Assembly: GCA_905160935.1 (NCBI GenBank)
Contig: CAJHZI010000513.1
Location: forward strand, 1,612,501 to 1,676,500
Origin: Enchytraeus crypticus
Lineage: Eukaryota; Annelida; Clitellata; Enchytraeida; Enchytraeidae
DNA length: 64,000 nt
Direction of reading: 5' to 3'
Below the pieces are notes generated by a model that worked only from the letters and a program-made list of their open reading frames with translations, made no database searches and was not told the DNA's origin. Positions 43,801 to 54,716 of the stretch are shown here, piece by piece. Position numbers and translations under genes: made by a program. Each line of letters begins with the position of its first letter. The stretch's first letter is position 1.

Positions 43801-46644
43801 AACAAATATTTGATTAAAATTTATCATTAAATAAAATAATTTTATTTTTCACAATTTACTGCAGTCTGTGAACTGACATAATCTGACAGGTGTTTATCAC
43901 TACTAACAATCATGTGACATAAAATGGCCTACTGATTAGTTATGTGTGACAAATGCAACACTCTATTAAATAGATAGTTCGCTTATTTTAATACTAATAA
44001 ATAATAATAATACTAATAATAAAGGTTTAACGTCCGTTTCCTTATACAAGGATGATGTCAGGGACGTCCCCCATCACATGTCATTACAAATCGATTCACC
44101 ACAAATGATCTGAAAAAAAACATGTGCTGTAGAGAAATAAAAGATCCTAAACAGTGCCGGTCCGGTGATAAAAAAAAACAGTCAGGCAAGATGAAATAAA
44201 ATCTATGGTGGGAAGAGATGTGTTTTCAACTTACAACGGAAAGTGGAACCAGTAGAACATGAGCGAAGATCAGGAGGCAGAGAGTTCCAAACAGTAGGAG
44301 CGGAGAAAGAAAATGAACGTCTACCTAACGAAGTGAGAATATTAGGAATTTTGAGCAGTTTGGTATCAGAAGAACGAAGAGAGAAGGTTGCTTACGAGAA
44401 GGTTGATATTGGATTAGGAGATCAGAAAGATAAGAAGGTTTACCAAAAAGAAGTGTTTTGAAAGATAACAGAGCAATTTTATACTTAATTCTTTGCACTA
44501 AAGGAAGCCAATGAAGGTTATTAAGCAAGGAACTAGAGGTGGCCTGAAGCCTCGAGGATTAGGAATTTTTAGTACTATTTTATCACAAATGTAGAAAATG
44601 AAACAATGGTTTCGATAATTATACACTGCACTATGAAAACTTAGACCAATCAATTTGTTATAAAATAAGCAAAATGTCTCTACACATTAGGAAATCTGCC
44701 AGAGATGAAATTTAAACAACTATGCATTTTAGATACTCACTGTTTCCTATCTTCTGATATAATCACACAGCAATCCTGTTCTGGATTGCAGTAGCGGGTT
44801 TCTATTTCTATTTGATAATACTTATTAGGTTCTTCCCAAGCTTGTACGTCGCTTTCCTCTTGTTTTTTCCACCTCCAAACATATGGGAGACCATGCTTCG
44901 AGTGGTAATTTATACAGCTGTCTGCAAATTTACACTCACCCACAAGGTAATACGCGCACATCTTCAAAGGACTAGTAGAAGTTAATCCTCTCTGTCTACC
45001 ACAGGATTTATGACCAGGATTTTTACTCAATCTGGCAGTAGATGCAGCTTGAGATCTGGCAGTAGATGCAGCTTGAGATCTGGAAGTAGATGGAGATTGA
45101 GCTCTGGATCTAGCCGTAGCAGCAATGGCACCTATTGTTTAAATTATTACTTCTCATTCATTTTTTGATCTATACATGATATATGTGTGACCTTTACAAT
45201 ATAACGTTTCAGAAACAAATTATATTTCAAAATGATAGGAATTGCACAATAAGTTAATAGAAACATTAAAATTTGAGAGTAAATGCCCATACTTAGCTTG
45301 CTATGTAGATACACGAATACTACTGCTTAATTTGTGTGACATCTGTCTCAAAGCAAAACGTATGAAAAAGCAATACCATAAACATACTACATTACAATTA
45401 ATTGTCAACTTTAACTCTTTTTCTTGATCATCACCAACAGAAACAACACAATTAGAGTGCTACCGATGCCCATGACAACAAAGAGCACTATGGAACCAAA
45501 CCAAACTGGTGAGCAGAGTGTGGGGTCCAAAAAAATTGCAAACAAAAATTAAGAAATTCAGTCCAAAGTTAACAGTAGGTTAGTCAGGCTTTCTACTGAA
45601 ACAACTTCTACCATAAGAGTCAAAAGCACTACAGACAATGCCATTAAACAAGAATATTTATTTAATATTAAAATTAAAATCTCTTTAAAAATTATCAAAT
45701 ATTTAGAGAACATTTTAACAGAAAACCTTATTTGACTCATATATGAACAATTAGCACAAAGAAACTGCTATACGAATATGTGATATTTTCAAAAATCTTA
45801 AGTATAGTACTTACAACTTCAAATTATTATTGACTAATATTAATACTCGTAGACTAGTATTGACTGGTGTAGCATTTACTAACAGTTCATCAGTGATATA
45901 CGGTTGTCAGTTCACAGTAGTGTCAAGATTTTAACCCTCTACCGCATGGCTTTGCCGATTGGCAACGTCAACTTGTAGCAGAGTGTCAATTAATAATAGT
46001 ACAAGTTTTGAACTTGGTAACCTAGTAATAACTGGTATGGCTGTAGTTTTAGTGAGATATCTAAGATTTCAATTAGCAAATTACTGCTTTATTGGTAGTG
46101 TCAATATAGGAATATCCATAGCCTATGATTTAATGAAATGGTAGATAGTTTGATAAATGATTTAATGAAGAATAACAATCTGATCTAGCTAACGAGTCAC
46201 TATTAGTTACCTTGTTCGCCCCTCCTTGCAGGCCTTTCAGGATCTTTCAACTTCATTTTTCCACGGATTTCTGCAATGATTTCCTCTTGTTTCTGCCTAA
46301 AGTTAATATTGAACTTCAGCAGGAGTGTTTTAGGCTGTAGATCACGAACATTGTGAGATCGGCGGCATTCAGTCCCATATTTGCAGTATCCTTTCAGTAA
46401 GTGGTAACACAAGTGCAAGTTTCTACATTTATCTCCATATTGGCAACCATCCTCATTATTGTAGAATTTACATGTCGCCAGTTGTTTTGAGACACTATTG
46501 CTGTTGCTTGTCACACTGACTAAAATTGAACATAATTGATCCAAGTTAAATATATTATAGTCTAATAAAAGAGAAATGGTCAAAACGACATGTTTTATAT
46601 TTTAGTTCAACATAAAATTTCTATAATTTATTTTCTTCACTACT

Positions 46645-46684
<40 letters not shown>

Positions 46685-47450
46685 TCTGTTAAGTGGCAGG
46701 TTCAAAGTACATATTCATATTCAGAGTCCACATTCATGCTCCATAAAGAGCACTTTATAGATCAGAAAGTTAATCCCTTCACAAAAGGCTTATCCAAGCC
46801 TTACATTGCCTATAGCTGGGAATAATCTGACATCTTAAGTGGTTTCACAAATGCCTTACTCAGTTCTTGCTTTGTCGCCTCTTACGACAAGTGCAATTAT
46901 AATGGTTGGACTATCTTTCAGTGTATCAGACAAAGCATGGGATAAAGAATTTTCATGGTTCTTCATATCTTATGCAAATCACATTTTAGTATTTATTTTT
47001 CTCCTCTATAGATTCTAATTTACATTCAGTATCTTATTTTATTGCTATTGTTAGGTCCTATAAGTTATTTCTTTATTACAACAAATCATCAAACAAATTA
47101 ATTAAACATCGAATGGATTTGCAAAGTTACAGTATAAAACTCTACTTACACGAGCTGCCACTATCAGAATTGTCATCCTGACTAGAATCATCTTCTGATT
47201 CCGTTGCATTTTCCTTTATCCCTTTCTTCAAATCCTCCAAAATCTTCTCCTCTAGACTGACATCCACCTTAGCCTTTAGCATAACTCTCAGAGGCTGTTC
47301 TGAAAATATTTTGTGACTGAGTGGACATTTCCTTGCTGCACAACAGCCAAGCACAAAGTTTTTGCAAATGTGTAGATGATGACATTCGCTGCCTCTTCTG
47401 CAACCCGCGGGTGATCCGTTGTACAAAGGGCACACTTGAGGTAAAGACAT
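40884..47450 (-). CDS. ZAP/PARP12-like protein: five CCCH zinc fingers and two WWE domains, no PARP domain
   Basis: Five exons (minus): 47450-47150, 46519-46211, 45131-44741, 42038-41855, 41156-40884; all junctions are GT/AG with matching phase, total 485 codons plus stop. Exon 1: fingers CPLYNGSPAGCRRGSECHHLH and CKNFVLGCCAARKCPLSH. Exon 2: CKFYNNEDGCQYGDKCRNLH and CYHLLKGYCKYGTECRRSH. Exon 3: an Arg/Ser/Ala/Thr repeat, fifth finger CAYYLVGECKFADSCINYH, then WWE1 (LPYVWRWKKQ) continuing into exon 4 (YQLDFTKMTCLI). Exons 4-5: WWE2 (NWLWYWQDVHGRFINFGF; VCYVYNSVEYVLDF; closing RQTPIKRRPELF). This order is that of vertebrate ZAP (ZC3HAV1) and PARP12, where the fingers bind RNA and WWE binds ADP-ribose chains. 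Missing are the N-terminal winged helix and the PARP domain. An antiviral or RNA-decay role is inferred only from the family. Confidence 0.88.
41745..41816 (+). mobile_element. LINE/SINE 3' tail
   Basis: cattgccttatggcgaggaa ccgga then taaattctaattgattgatt; the same tail is at 43608-43680, ending (ATTG)n. It lies in intron 4 of the zinc-finger gene. Confidence 0.7.
42048..42345 (+). mobile_element. Retroelement 3' end (same family as 5940-6165)
   Basis: Begins in an ATCATCATCGTC tract and contains tagcagtttctggagccta, gctcaccaatcgaatgccct and tttatgacacatgca. It starts about 10 bases from the acceptor of exon 4 of the zinc-finger gene. Confidence 0.75.
43608..43680 (+). mobile_element. LINE/SINE 3' tail
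   Basis: Second copy of the block at 41745: cctgacattgccttatggcg, aggaaccggacgttaaattc, then (ATTG)n. Confidence 0.7.
43988..44565 (-). mobile_element. CR1/L2-clade LINE, 5'-truncated, RT C-terminal end
   Basis: Minus strand: LHWLPLVQRIKYKIALLSFK and KPSYLSDLLIQYQPSR, then after a frameshift SFSAPTVWNSLPPDLRS and FRCKLKTHLFPP with a stop. These are the hallmark C-terminal motifs of CR1/L2/Rex1-group RTs. The 3' end (ggtttaacgtccgtttcctt) ends in (AAT)n. It sits in intron 3 of the CCCH/WWE gene, in the same orientation. Confidence 0.9.
45029..45118 (-). repeat. 24-bp in-frame coding repeat in the zinc-finger gene
   Basis: About three and a half copies of a 24-bp unit (complement of gatctggcagtagatgcagc ttga) encode ARSQAAST-like octapeptides. 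The array keeps frame and lies between finger 4 and finger 5. Confidence 0.85.
45432..45552 (-). mobile_element. Family L LINE 3' end (truncated, diverged)
   Basis: aacaacacaattagagtgct, aagagcactatggaacc and gaaattcagtccaaagtta match the 54717-54860 end of the LINE in the same orientation. Located in intron 2 of the zinc-finger gene. Confidence 0.75.
46645..46930 (+). mobile_element. (CT)n tract and retroelement 3' end (type with cagtatcc/gacataac end)
   Basis: A CT tract (46647-46677) precedes a block with ggcaggttcaaagtacatat, ttcacaaaaggcttatccaa and cgcctcttacgacaagtgc. Related copies are at 51760-52020 and 53805-54025. Confidence 0.6.
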
Positions 47451-47690
47451 TTTAGGCTGGTAACTAGTCTATATCTCCAAAAGTGATCAAGATCTCAGTC
47501 TAATAAGGAAGTTAATATTTATTGAACGATCACTCACACTATATATAGTTGAACGATTTTAATAATCTGTTATTCGGGAAATCGAAACCTTCTCCCATTG
47601 GGGGAAATTGTTGGTAAACAATGTTACAAAGACTGGTGTAAGCATTTTATTGTTTAATTGTTTCTATGGCAAATGCTATGTGTCAGGATG
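47451..47690. promoter_or_regulatory. Upstream region of the CCCH/WWE gene
   Basis: The 240 bases before the Met at 47450 are without repeats; a tatatata-like run lies near 47540 (cactatatatagttg) about 90 bases upstream. Calling it a promoter is inference from position only; an upstream non-coding exon is equally possible. Confidence 0.3.
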
Positions 47691-48345
47691 TTTGTAAGGG
47701 CACAGGTTAGGGTGGCTGGGCGCGGGGGGGGGGTGGAACGAGAGGGAACTCGGTTCCACTAGATCACAATTTTTGAAATATGGGACTAGGGACCCATATT
47801 TTGTATACTAGATGCCCTGTAAATGGAAAGGGGCCTGAAAAATGTTGACCGTTTCACTATAGCTCTCAATTTTATCTTTAAACATGTATATGAGGAAAAG
47901 GGATGCTAGTAAAAAAGTGAACTCTGTCCCGGAGCAGTAGTGCAAACAGCCTTGACTGGGAAGGGCTTAACTCCCCCCCCCCCACCCATACCGCCAAAAT
48001 TAATGTACATTTGCAATTCGTCCAGATCCACTGATCAGTGTCTTCATAAGTAAAAAATAACCTAGTATACTTTTTCCAAAACAAATGTAGGATTTTAGGT
48101 TTTCTTCTCACTGTAGTACGGGTATGAGTGGGAGGCGTGGGAGGGGGGATAATATACTTTCACTCTACGAGCCGAGCGCAGTAGTGAAAACATTTTGAGC
48201 TGTCCCGAAGAAGGCGGGTCGTAAGCAAAAAATGTGTACATTCTCAAAACAAAATTTCCCCGCCCCCTTCAAGGATTTCTAGATCTGCCCATGGGTACCA
48301 GTGTGGTCGACACAGGTATTGTCAGGGGCGGATCCAGGAATTTTT
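47690..48345. mobile_element. Possible non-autonomous DNA element with G/C tracts
   Basis: A GC-rich island in AT-rich DNA with G and C runs (47725-47734, 47972-47982) and two related modules (cagtagtgcaaacagcc / cagtagtgaaaacattt). At 48327-48345 ggggcggatccaggaatttt and, inverted, at 48274-48292 aaggatttctagatctgccc look like the same terminus in opposite orientations. The left end was not resolved. Confidence 0.4.
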
Positions 48346-48372
48346 ATTAGATATTGTATATATACAGAATTT

Positions 48373-48435
48373 ATCCATTTCCTATACCACTACAATACAA
48401 TACCGTATTGTATTGGAGTGGTATAGGAAATGGAT
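48373..48435. repeat. 30-bp arm hairpin
   Basis: Arms 48373-48402 and 48406-48435 are complementary except for one position, separated by ccg. Confidence 0.95.
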
Positions 48436-48923
48436 ACCATTCTGCATTGCAAACCTAAAGCTATAAGCTTATCAATTAATGTTATAGCTTACATTTAGCC
48501 TGATAACCTTAATTTCTCTTTCCTGTTTTAAACAAGGATCGATGGCGTGAACTCACTCAGATGAGATCGAATTCGATCTCTGCGAAGAGCGCGGACGCGG
48601 CCATATACCCAACTCTATGAATATTTACCTTTTTACCTGTAGGCCTATGTACGCAACGTTAGCTGCTAAGACCTACAGAAACAAAGATCTACAGAAATGA
48701 CAAAATGTCGTATAAAACACGCCTATCAAGTTATCAATGTGTACTACAGCATATCTAACGGTTTCTTATATAAGAAAAAGTTGTTTTACTTATATACATG
48801 TAAGTGCAGTGTATATAGAAATTTTTACTCGCCTTGAATATAAATAGTGGACAAAGGACAGAGCTGTAATTAGAATGCAGAACTGTAATATTTTTAAATT
48901 ATGAATATGACATACGCTGCGAT

Positions 48924-48927
<4 letters not shown>

Positions 48928-48988
<61 letters not shown>
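48928..48988. repeat. (AT)n microsatellite
   Basis: About 30 AT units. Confidence 0.97.
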
Positions 48989-48990
<2 letters not shown>

Positions 48991-49387
48991 TCGCAAAAAT
49001 AGAACTAAATATAGCTCTATTTTTATTTTACTAATCATATAACTAATTAGCTAGCGTAACTACAATAGAACTACTAAGGAATTGTACATATATTTACGTT
49101 AACAATTATGATGTCAGCGTTACTTCAGTCAGACAGACAGACAGACAGAAATGACTCATTATAATTATTGGATATAAAGATGAACAAGAAATTTGTATAG
49201 ATAGAAATAATTAATATTTCGGTCAGCATTACTATTTGACGGTCATATAATTACTATTTCAATATTTTTGTACTTACTTTCATTTACTTAGTAGTTTCGC
49301 AATTTCTTTAATTACTTTTACGAAATTTCTTATGTATTAAATGGAGACAATAGTTTGCTCTTCCTTCACTTGTTCAAATCATCTAAC

Positions 49388-49462
49388 ATTAATAATAATA
49401 ATAAAAACAACAACAATTAAAGTGCTACAGTCTTCATTGACAACATCGAGCACTATTGCACA
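49388..49462 (-). mobile_element. Family L LINE 3' end with (AAT)n tail
   Basis: aataataataataaaaacaa, aattaaagtgctacagtctt and gacaacatcgagcactattg: the last roughly 60 bases of the family plus its simple-repeat tail. Confidence 0.85.
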
Positions 49463-50539
49463 CATTCCAAGTATGTCTCAATCTCGAACCCAAAGATCTT
49501 TAAAATAGGTTTTTCTTTATTCTATGCTCTAACCTTAATTCCTTCATTTCAGTCTTCCTTAAATTACTTTTTTTTAAAATAAACCTATCTAGTTTCGCAC
49601 CTTAAGCAAATTACTCACAAATTATTCGATATTCATGAGTTAGGCGTTTGTATTATGCTAGTTCAAACGATTGTGTTACGTTTTTTGCTTGGTTGTATTG
49701 TATTTGTGAAATAAGGAAATTTAAACTCTTGTAAGTTGCAATTTACGTCGGATAGGCCTATGTATAACTTGTGAGTTACAATGTATACCGTACATGTATA
49801 ACATGGGAGACACGCCATGCTTGAAAAAACAATCCGTACTCAGGAGTTCCCTAGCGCGTATTAGTTTAGTTTTTTCTCTTTAGAGATATGAACTTATTTT
49901 ACTTATTTAATTCTTACTAATTTAGAGATGTTTTTTAAATTTATTTTTGAGTTTTAACTTGCCAGTGTTTAGCCATTTCCTAATTTGAAAATATTAAATT
50001 GTATGGCTACCAACGGTTTCACTGTAATTGGTAATGTAACAAAAAAATTGTATCTCAGACGCATGTAGACTCTGCTATAGCTATTAATTATGTTATTATC
50101 TAACAGAGCTAAGGCCCTTTTATGGTAGCCTCTTTCGTATTTCTATTTGATTATCTAACTACATGCACGTTCCTATATGATATTAAATTTTGGCATTTCA
50201 AAATAAGTCAGAATATCTCTACTGGTTCTGCCTCATTAGTCTCAGAAAAGCAGATTCTTCTGATAAAAACATTTAGAGTTTATTTTTAACATCTGGTCTC
50301 GTTGCTGTTTAACGCCAGTTTCTCCGCATAATAGCATCTCATGAACGATCTGAGAGAAAACCTAGTACAAAGCCATAACCTAAGCTACTGCATTGTTAGG
50401 AACGATTAGCTAATCGTTTAGCTGGTCGAAGACGGCTAGTGAGAAATATATGATCCTTCGTCAAACCCTATCATTTGCTCTTTATGCTTCCGGCCTCTCT
50501 AGCGATCAGAAAATCACTCGTGGTGTACTCGCACCCCAC

Positions 50540-50870
<331 letters not shown>

Positions 50871-51069
50871 GCACATAATGTTATACTACAAATTTATACA
50901 ATACATTTGTAATAATAATGTTGTATAATGTTATACTAAAGTCTTTTCAATTATATAACTGTGTAAGGTTTCTGCGTTGTGTTCTCCATCATTGTAATAA
51001 ACGAATAGTAATTATTATTATTAATTATAACTATGAGCCTAGGGCTCCACGTTTCATAGAGGCCGCTTA

Positions 51070-51345
51070 GATGCTCAGGTTGTTAAAAATATTGAATAGC
51101 CAGTTGAAGACCTATCTTTTCCATCTGTCTTTTCCATCCAGTGTCCATGAGCAGCGGCCTGCGCCTAAACTACTTTTTCTTTAACTCTCTGTACTTTGGA
51201 CTGAATTTCTGGATTTTGGAATTTGCACCGTTTTTGGACCTTCTTTTTGCTCGCCGGCTTGATTTTGTCTCAATAGTGCTCGATGTTGTCATTGATGACT
51301 GTAGCACTCCAATTGTTGTTGTTATTATTATAATTAATGAATGTT
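51070..51345 (+). mobile_element. Family L LINE 3' end, 5'-truncated
   Basis: Plus frame NSQLKTYLFHLSFPSSVHEQ followed by the non-coding end (tttctggattttggaatttg, gatgttgtcattgatgactg) and a GTTATTATT tail. It is the reverse orientation counterpart of 54717-55000. Confidence 0.88.
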
Positions 51346-52445
51346 TCTTACACGTACTACAGCTAAATAAGAATAATAATAATATAAATATTACAAAAAA
51401 TTATATAATTTGATACAAAATTATAGACAATAACATTTATGCCTAGTAGTCTAGCAAAAAATTTCTCAACAGCAAATCTGTTTCATTTCTTTGAATATAA
51501 CCAAAACATTATAAAATATTTAAATTCTGCATATAAAGCTGCAATAACTTCACAGCTCTGTAATACTAAAACATCACTTGAACGATATTAGCATATAGGC
51601 CAAGAGCTCATTCCATAACCACACCCTTTGGTATGAATATATAAATCATATACTTCAATTATCGTGTTCTCTGGCCAAGAGGACTTCACCTTAAGACAGT
51701 TTAAAGAAGAATTTTATAGCCAATTAGTGAGTCATATTCTCTCTGTGCAAAGATCCGAAAAGTGACAGGTCCAGGGTATATATTCCTACTCACATTGTGC
51801 TTTCATACTCTATCACAGAGTACTCCATTGATCAGCAAGTCAATCTCTTTTAAAGAATAATATGACTTATCCACAACTTATTGAAACAAATAGCTTAGGA
51901 AAATATGGCTTACAAGGTGATTTTTCTTTGTCTTCCTCAGCTCTTTCTAGTCTTTTACGACACATGCATTTAAGTTTGGCCTGATCTTCAGTGGCCCGGA
52001 CATAACACTGGTATATTAGTTAATTGTATGCTCATATAAATACAATAATTTTAATTTGATTAAATCTTCTGTATTTACTTTGCTTATATTTTACAACCAT
52101 TATATTTCAATTTTGAGACTAACGACTTTTATAACGTCGATATAGGCAAAAATAGACATTCACATAAGAATAGTTAATATTTATACCTCATAATCACTTC
52201 TTCAATTGTAATATTAGTAATACTTATAAAAGTTTAAGATCCATTTCCTCTCCAATGAGGTCATTAATAATGTTAATTATTACCCATGTATAGTATGAAT
52301 GCTATTAATTATTACATATGTATAAATATCACACAAAACCTTTAATGTGAACTACAGTCTTCATTTTCTTACATTTTCTACTAAAGGCAGGTCAGTATTT
52401 ATTCGAAAGTTTTTCATTTATAAGGTCTAATATATCATCCGTTCA
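51346..52445. other. 3' flank of NDUFA6 with a retroelement tail
   Basis: Unassigned AT-rich DNA plus the block at 51760-52020 (aaaagtgacaggtccagggt, cttttacgacacatgcattt, cagtggcccggacataacac), related to 53805-54025 and 46690-46925. Confidence 0.55.
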
Positions 52446-54644
52446 CTATTCGTGTCCTTCATAAAACTTTGACAGAAAATCTGTAGGCTTTTCCACCTTT
52501 GTTGTATCCTTGAAGTAACGCATGAGGTGATTTTTCTGCTTCCATATATTGACCGTTTCCACTAACTCCATCTGTCCCTGTATAAATGTATCAATTTTAA
52601 ACATACAAGTAAATGTATAAATAATTTCAAAGCATTTCTTTGTTTTTATCTGCAAAAACTCAACATCAAAATTTCCAAACATTTTAACAAAACGACGCTA
52701 CGCTGACAATTACGACCAGGGGGGCGTAAAGAAGAGGGAAGACACACTCCCTGGGATTTTAGCCCCTTTGGGCCTCCCAGCGTCCTCCCGTTCCCCAAAG
52801 GCTTGGCGCGTAAGCCTAAAGAAGGTCGCTACTGAAATGAGGCTGTGCAAGAAGAGGGGTGGGAATAGAGGACATGCCCCCAAAAATTTCAGCATCTCCC
52901 CTTTGGTCTCCTTAGACTAGTGGCCTATTTTTCAGTTAGGCCTTTAGTTAGATAGGCCTCCACTAAATTCTGTCCCCCGCTGTTAGAAATGTGGGATTAT
53001 GCATTTAAGGACACAATCAAAATATTGAAATTTAATGTAAAAATTAATTACACCCTACGACATAGTGTGAAGAATTGCACTTAAGTTAAAACATATAGGC
53101 CTACACTAAGTACATAAATTGACTGAGCTGAAGTATATCAATTGATATCATATCAATAACACTAAGTAGACATGTGTCACGTAGGTCATGTGACACATGT
53201 GTCACATGACCTACGTGACATGTGTCATGTAGGTCACAAGACATGTGTGGCCTACATGACATGTGTCATGTAGGTCACAAGAGGACAGAGACATCGCTAC
53301 TAAGTGTATGCTTTAAAAATATGATAGGATAAAATATCTAAAAACTCATAACAACTATGGTAGGAAGATAAATAATCACATTAAAGTACTTAAAGTTAAA
53401 TAAATTAAGTATAGAGAAGTGATTACTTTGACGACGAGTAGGTCGATGGCTCGTAGATCAGTGACGTACTTGTTCTTGAGGAACATGTTACGCAGGGTTG
53501 CTTTACATTCAGCCTCTTTTAGTGGTATATCATACTGCAACACTGTAATACAATCATAACCAACTGTACATTTAACACATTAATTCACAAGTTAGGTTAG
53601 GGTATTCATCGGCTTTGATTGCAAGTATCGCTTATGCAGCTATAATTATGTGTAGGGATGAGGTAGTAACTAAGTGCAAGTGGTAAAGTCACACATGCAA
53701 ATTATACAAAGCCTATCGTATTGTAATGTTTTAAAGCTCAGTTATCATTAGACGATATCTGAAATATTTTTGGAGTATATCTGAAGAATGGAACCAATAT
53801 AATTGCTAAATAACAGGTCCAAGGTACATATTCTTACTCATAATTTGCCACAAGTTAATCCCTTCTTAACAAGTTATGCCATATCCACACCTTATATAAC
53901 CTATAACTTTAAAAATACTGCGTGAGGTAGTTTCTTGTTTTTCTCAGCTCTTGCTCAGTCGCTTTTTACAATATGTGCAGTTAACAATTGGTTTATTCTT
54001 CAGTATCCCGAACATAACACGGGAAATTAATTAAAATTTACTGTCTGGGTCAAATTGTGATCAGAGTAACACAAATACTAAATAATCCAACAAACAACAG
54101 TAGGATACAACAGAAAGTATTACGATGAGAATTAACACTTCTTTGTTATGCATATGGCCTACTTTGATCAAAACAAGACTGCCATCATGATGAACTTCCT
54201 TTTTTTTATAAAGTAAACCAGCCTGACCAAAAAGCGACTTCATCACAACTTAAGACACAAAATGCTATGGAGTGAATGACTTAAAATTACCAACAGAAAG
54301 CTTCTTATTCCAAGATTTTGACGGAAAGCCTATTTCAGCACAAAAGCGCTCGCCGACTTGACTTTGTGTAAATTATTTTTACAGTGCTTGATGTTGTCAA
54401 CGACGACAGTACTGTGATTGTCTGTTTTTATTGTTTGGCAAAAATTAAACACAGAGGTCATTTAGGATACTTTTCTCTAATTAATAGACTGGCATTATAC
54501 GGTGAATAGCTTACAAATGGCTGGAATCTGTCGGTACCAGGCGCGATAGAGATTGAAGACCCGGCGCCGAGCATCCTGCGGGGTGGTCGAATAGATCGGC
54601 TTCACCTGACGAGCCCCGAATCTGACCAGCTTAGACGTCGCCAT
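52446..54644 (-). CDS. NDUFA6: NDUFA6 (LYRM6), accessory subunit of mitochondrial complex I
   Basis: Three exons (minus): 54644-54515, 53542-53427, 52577-52446; phases fit and the total is 125 codons plus stop (vertebrate protein about 128). Exon 1 encodes [18 protein letters not shown] and [16 protein letters not shown] with the LYR motif that binds the acyl-carrier protein; exon 2 [20 protein letters not shown]; exon 3 [19 protein letters not shown] and a C-terminal [11 protein letters not shown]. The protein belongs to the matrix arm of complex I and has no cleavable presequence in the family. The start Met sits in a short GC-richer stretch (acggcggatg just upstream). A decayed LINE ends about 75 bases upstream. 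Recognition is by family motifs along the full length. Confidence 0.96.
52690..52925. other. GC-rich unassigned segment just upstream of NDUFA6 exon 3
   Basis: Two related modules (tccctgggattttagcccct and cccccaaaaatttcagcatc) with CCTCC-type tracts in intron 2 of NDUFA6. The minus-strand open frame here is not recognisable; it is probably part of a repeat. Confidence 0.35.
53176..53219. repeat. 44-bp perfect palindrome with further inverted copies
   Basis: The block 53176-53219 equals its own reverse complement with no spacer; its half unit (gtcacgtaggtcatgtgaca) is repeated in mutated form on both strands to about 53283. Located in intron 2 of NDUFA6, about 140 bases from exon 2. Confidence 0.95.
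53805..54435 (+). mobile_element. Two retroelement 3' ends in NDUFA6 intron 1
   Basis: 53805-54025 carries the acaggtccaaggtacatatt ... agtatcccgaacataacac family; 54330-54435 carries a diverged plus-strand family L end (gctcgccgacttgactttgt, gcttgatgttgtcaacgacg). Confidence 0.7.
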
Positions 54645-54716
54645 GTTTACGGCGGATGTACTATCTCTATGTCAATAACTCGGCTTAAAATAAAATCGTC
54701 TTGGAGAAATGAACAT

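Noticed and set aside
52710..52895. Pro-rich minus frame in NDUFA6 intron 2
   Set aside because: No homology, composed of two related GC-rich modules; likely a repeat.
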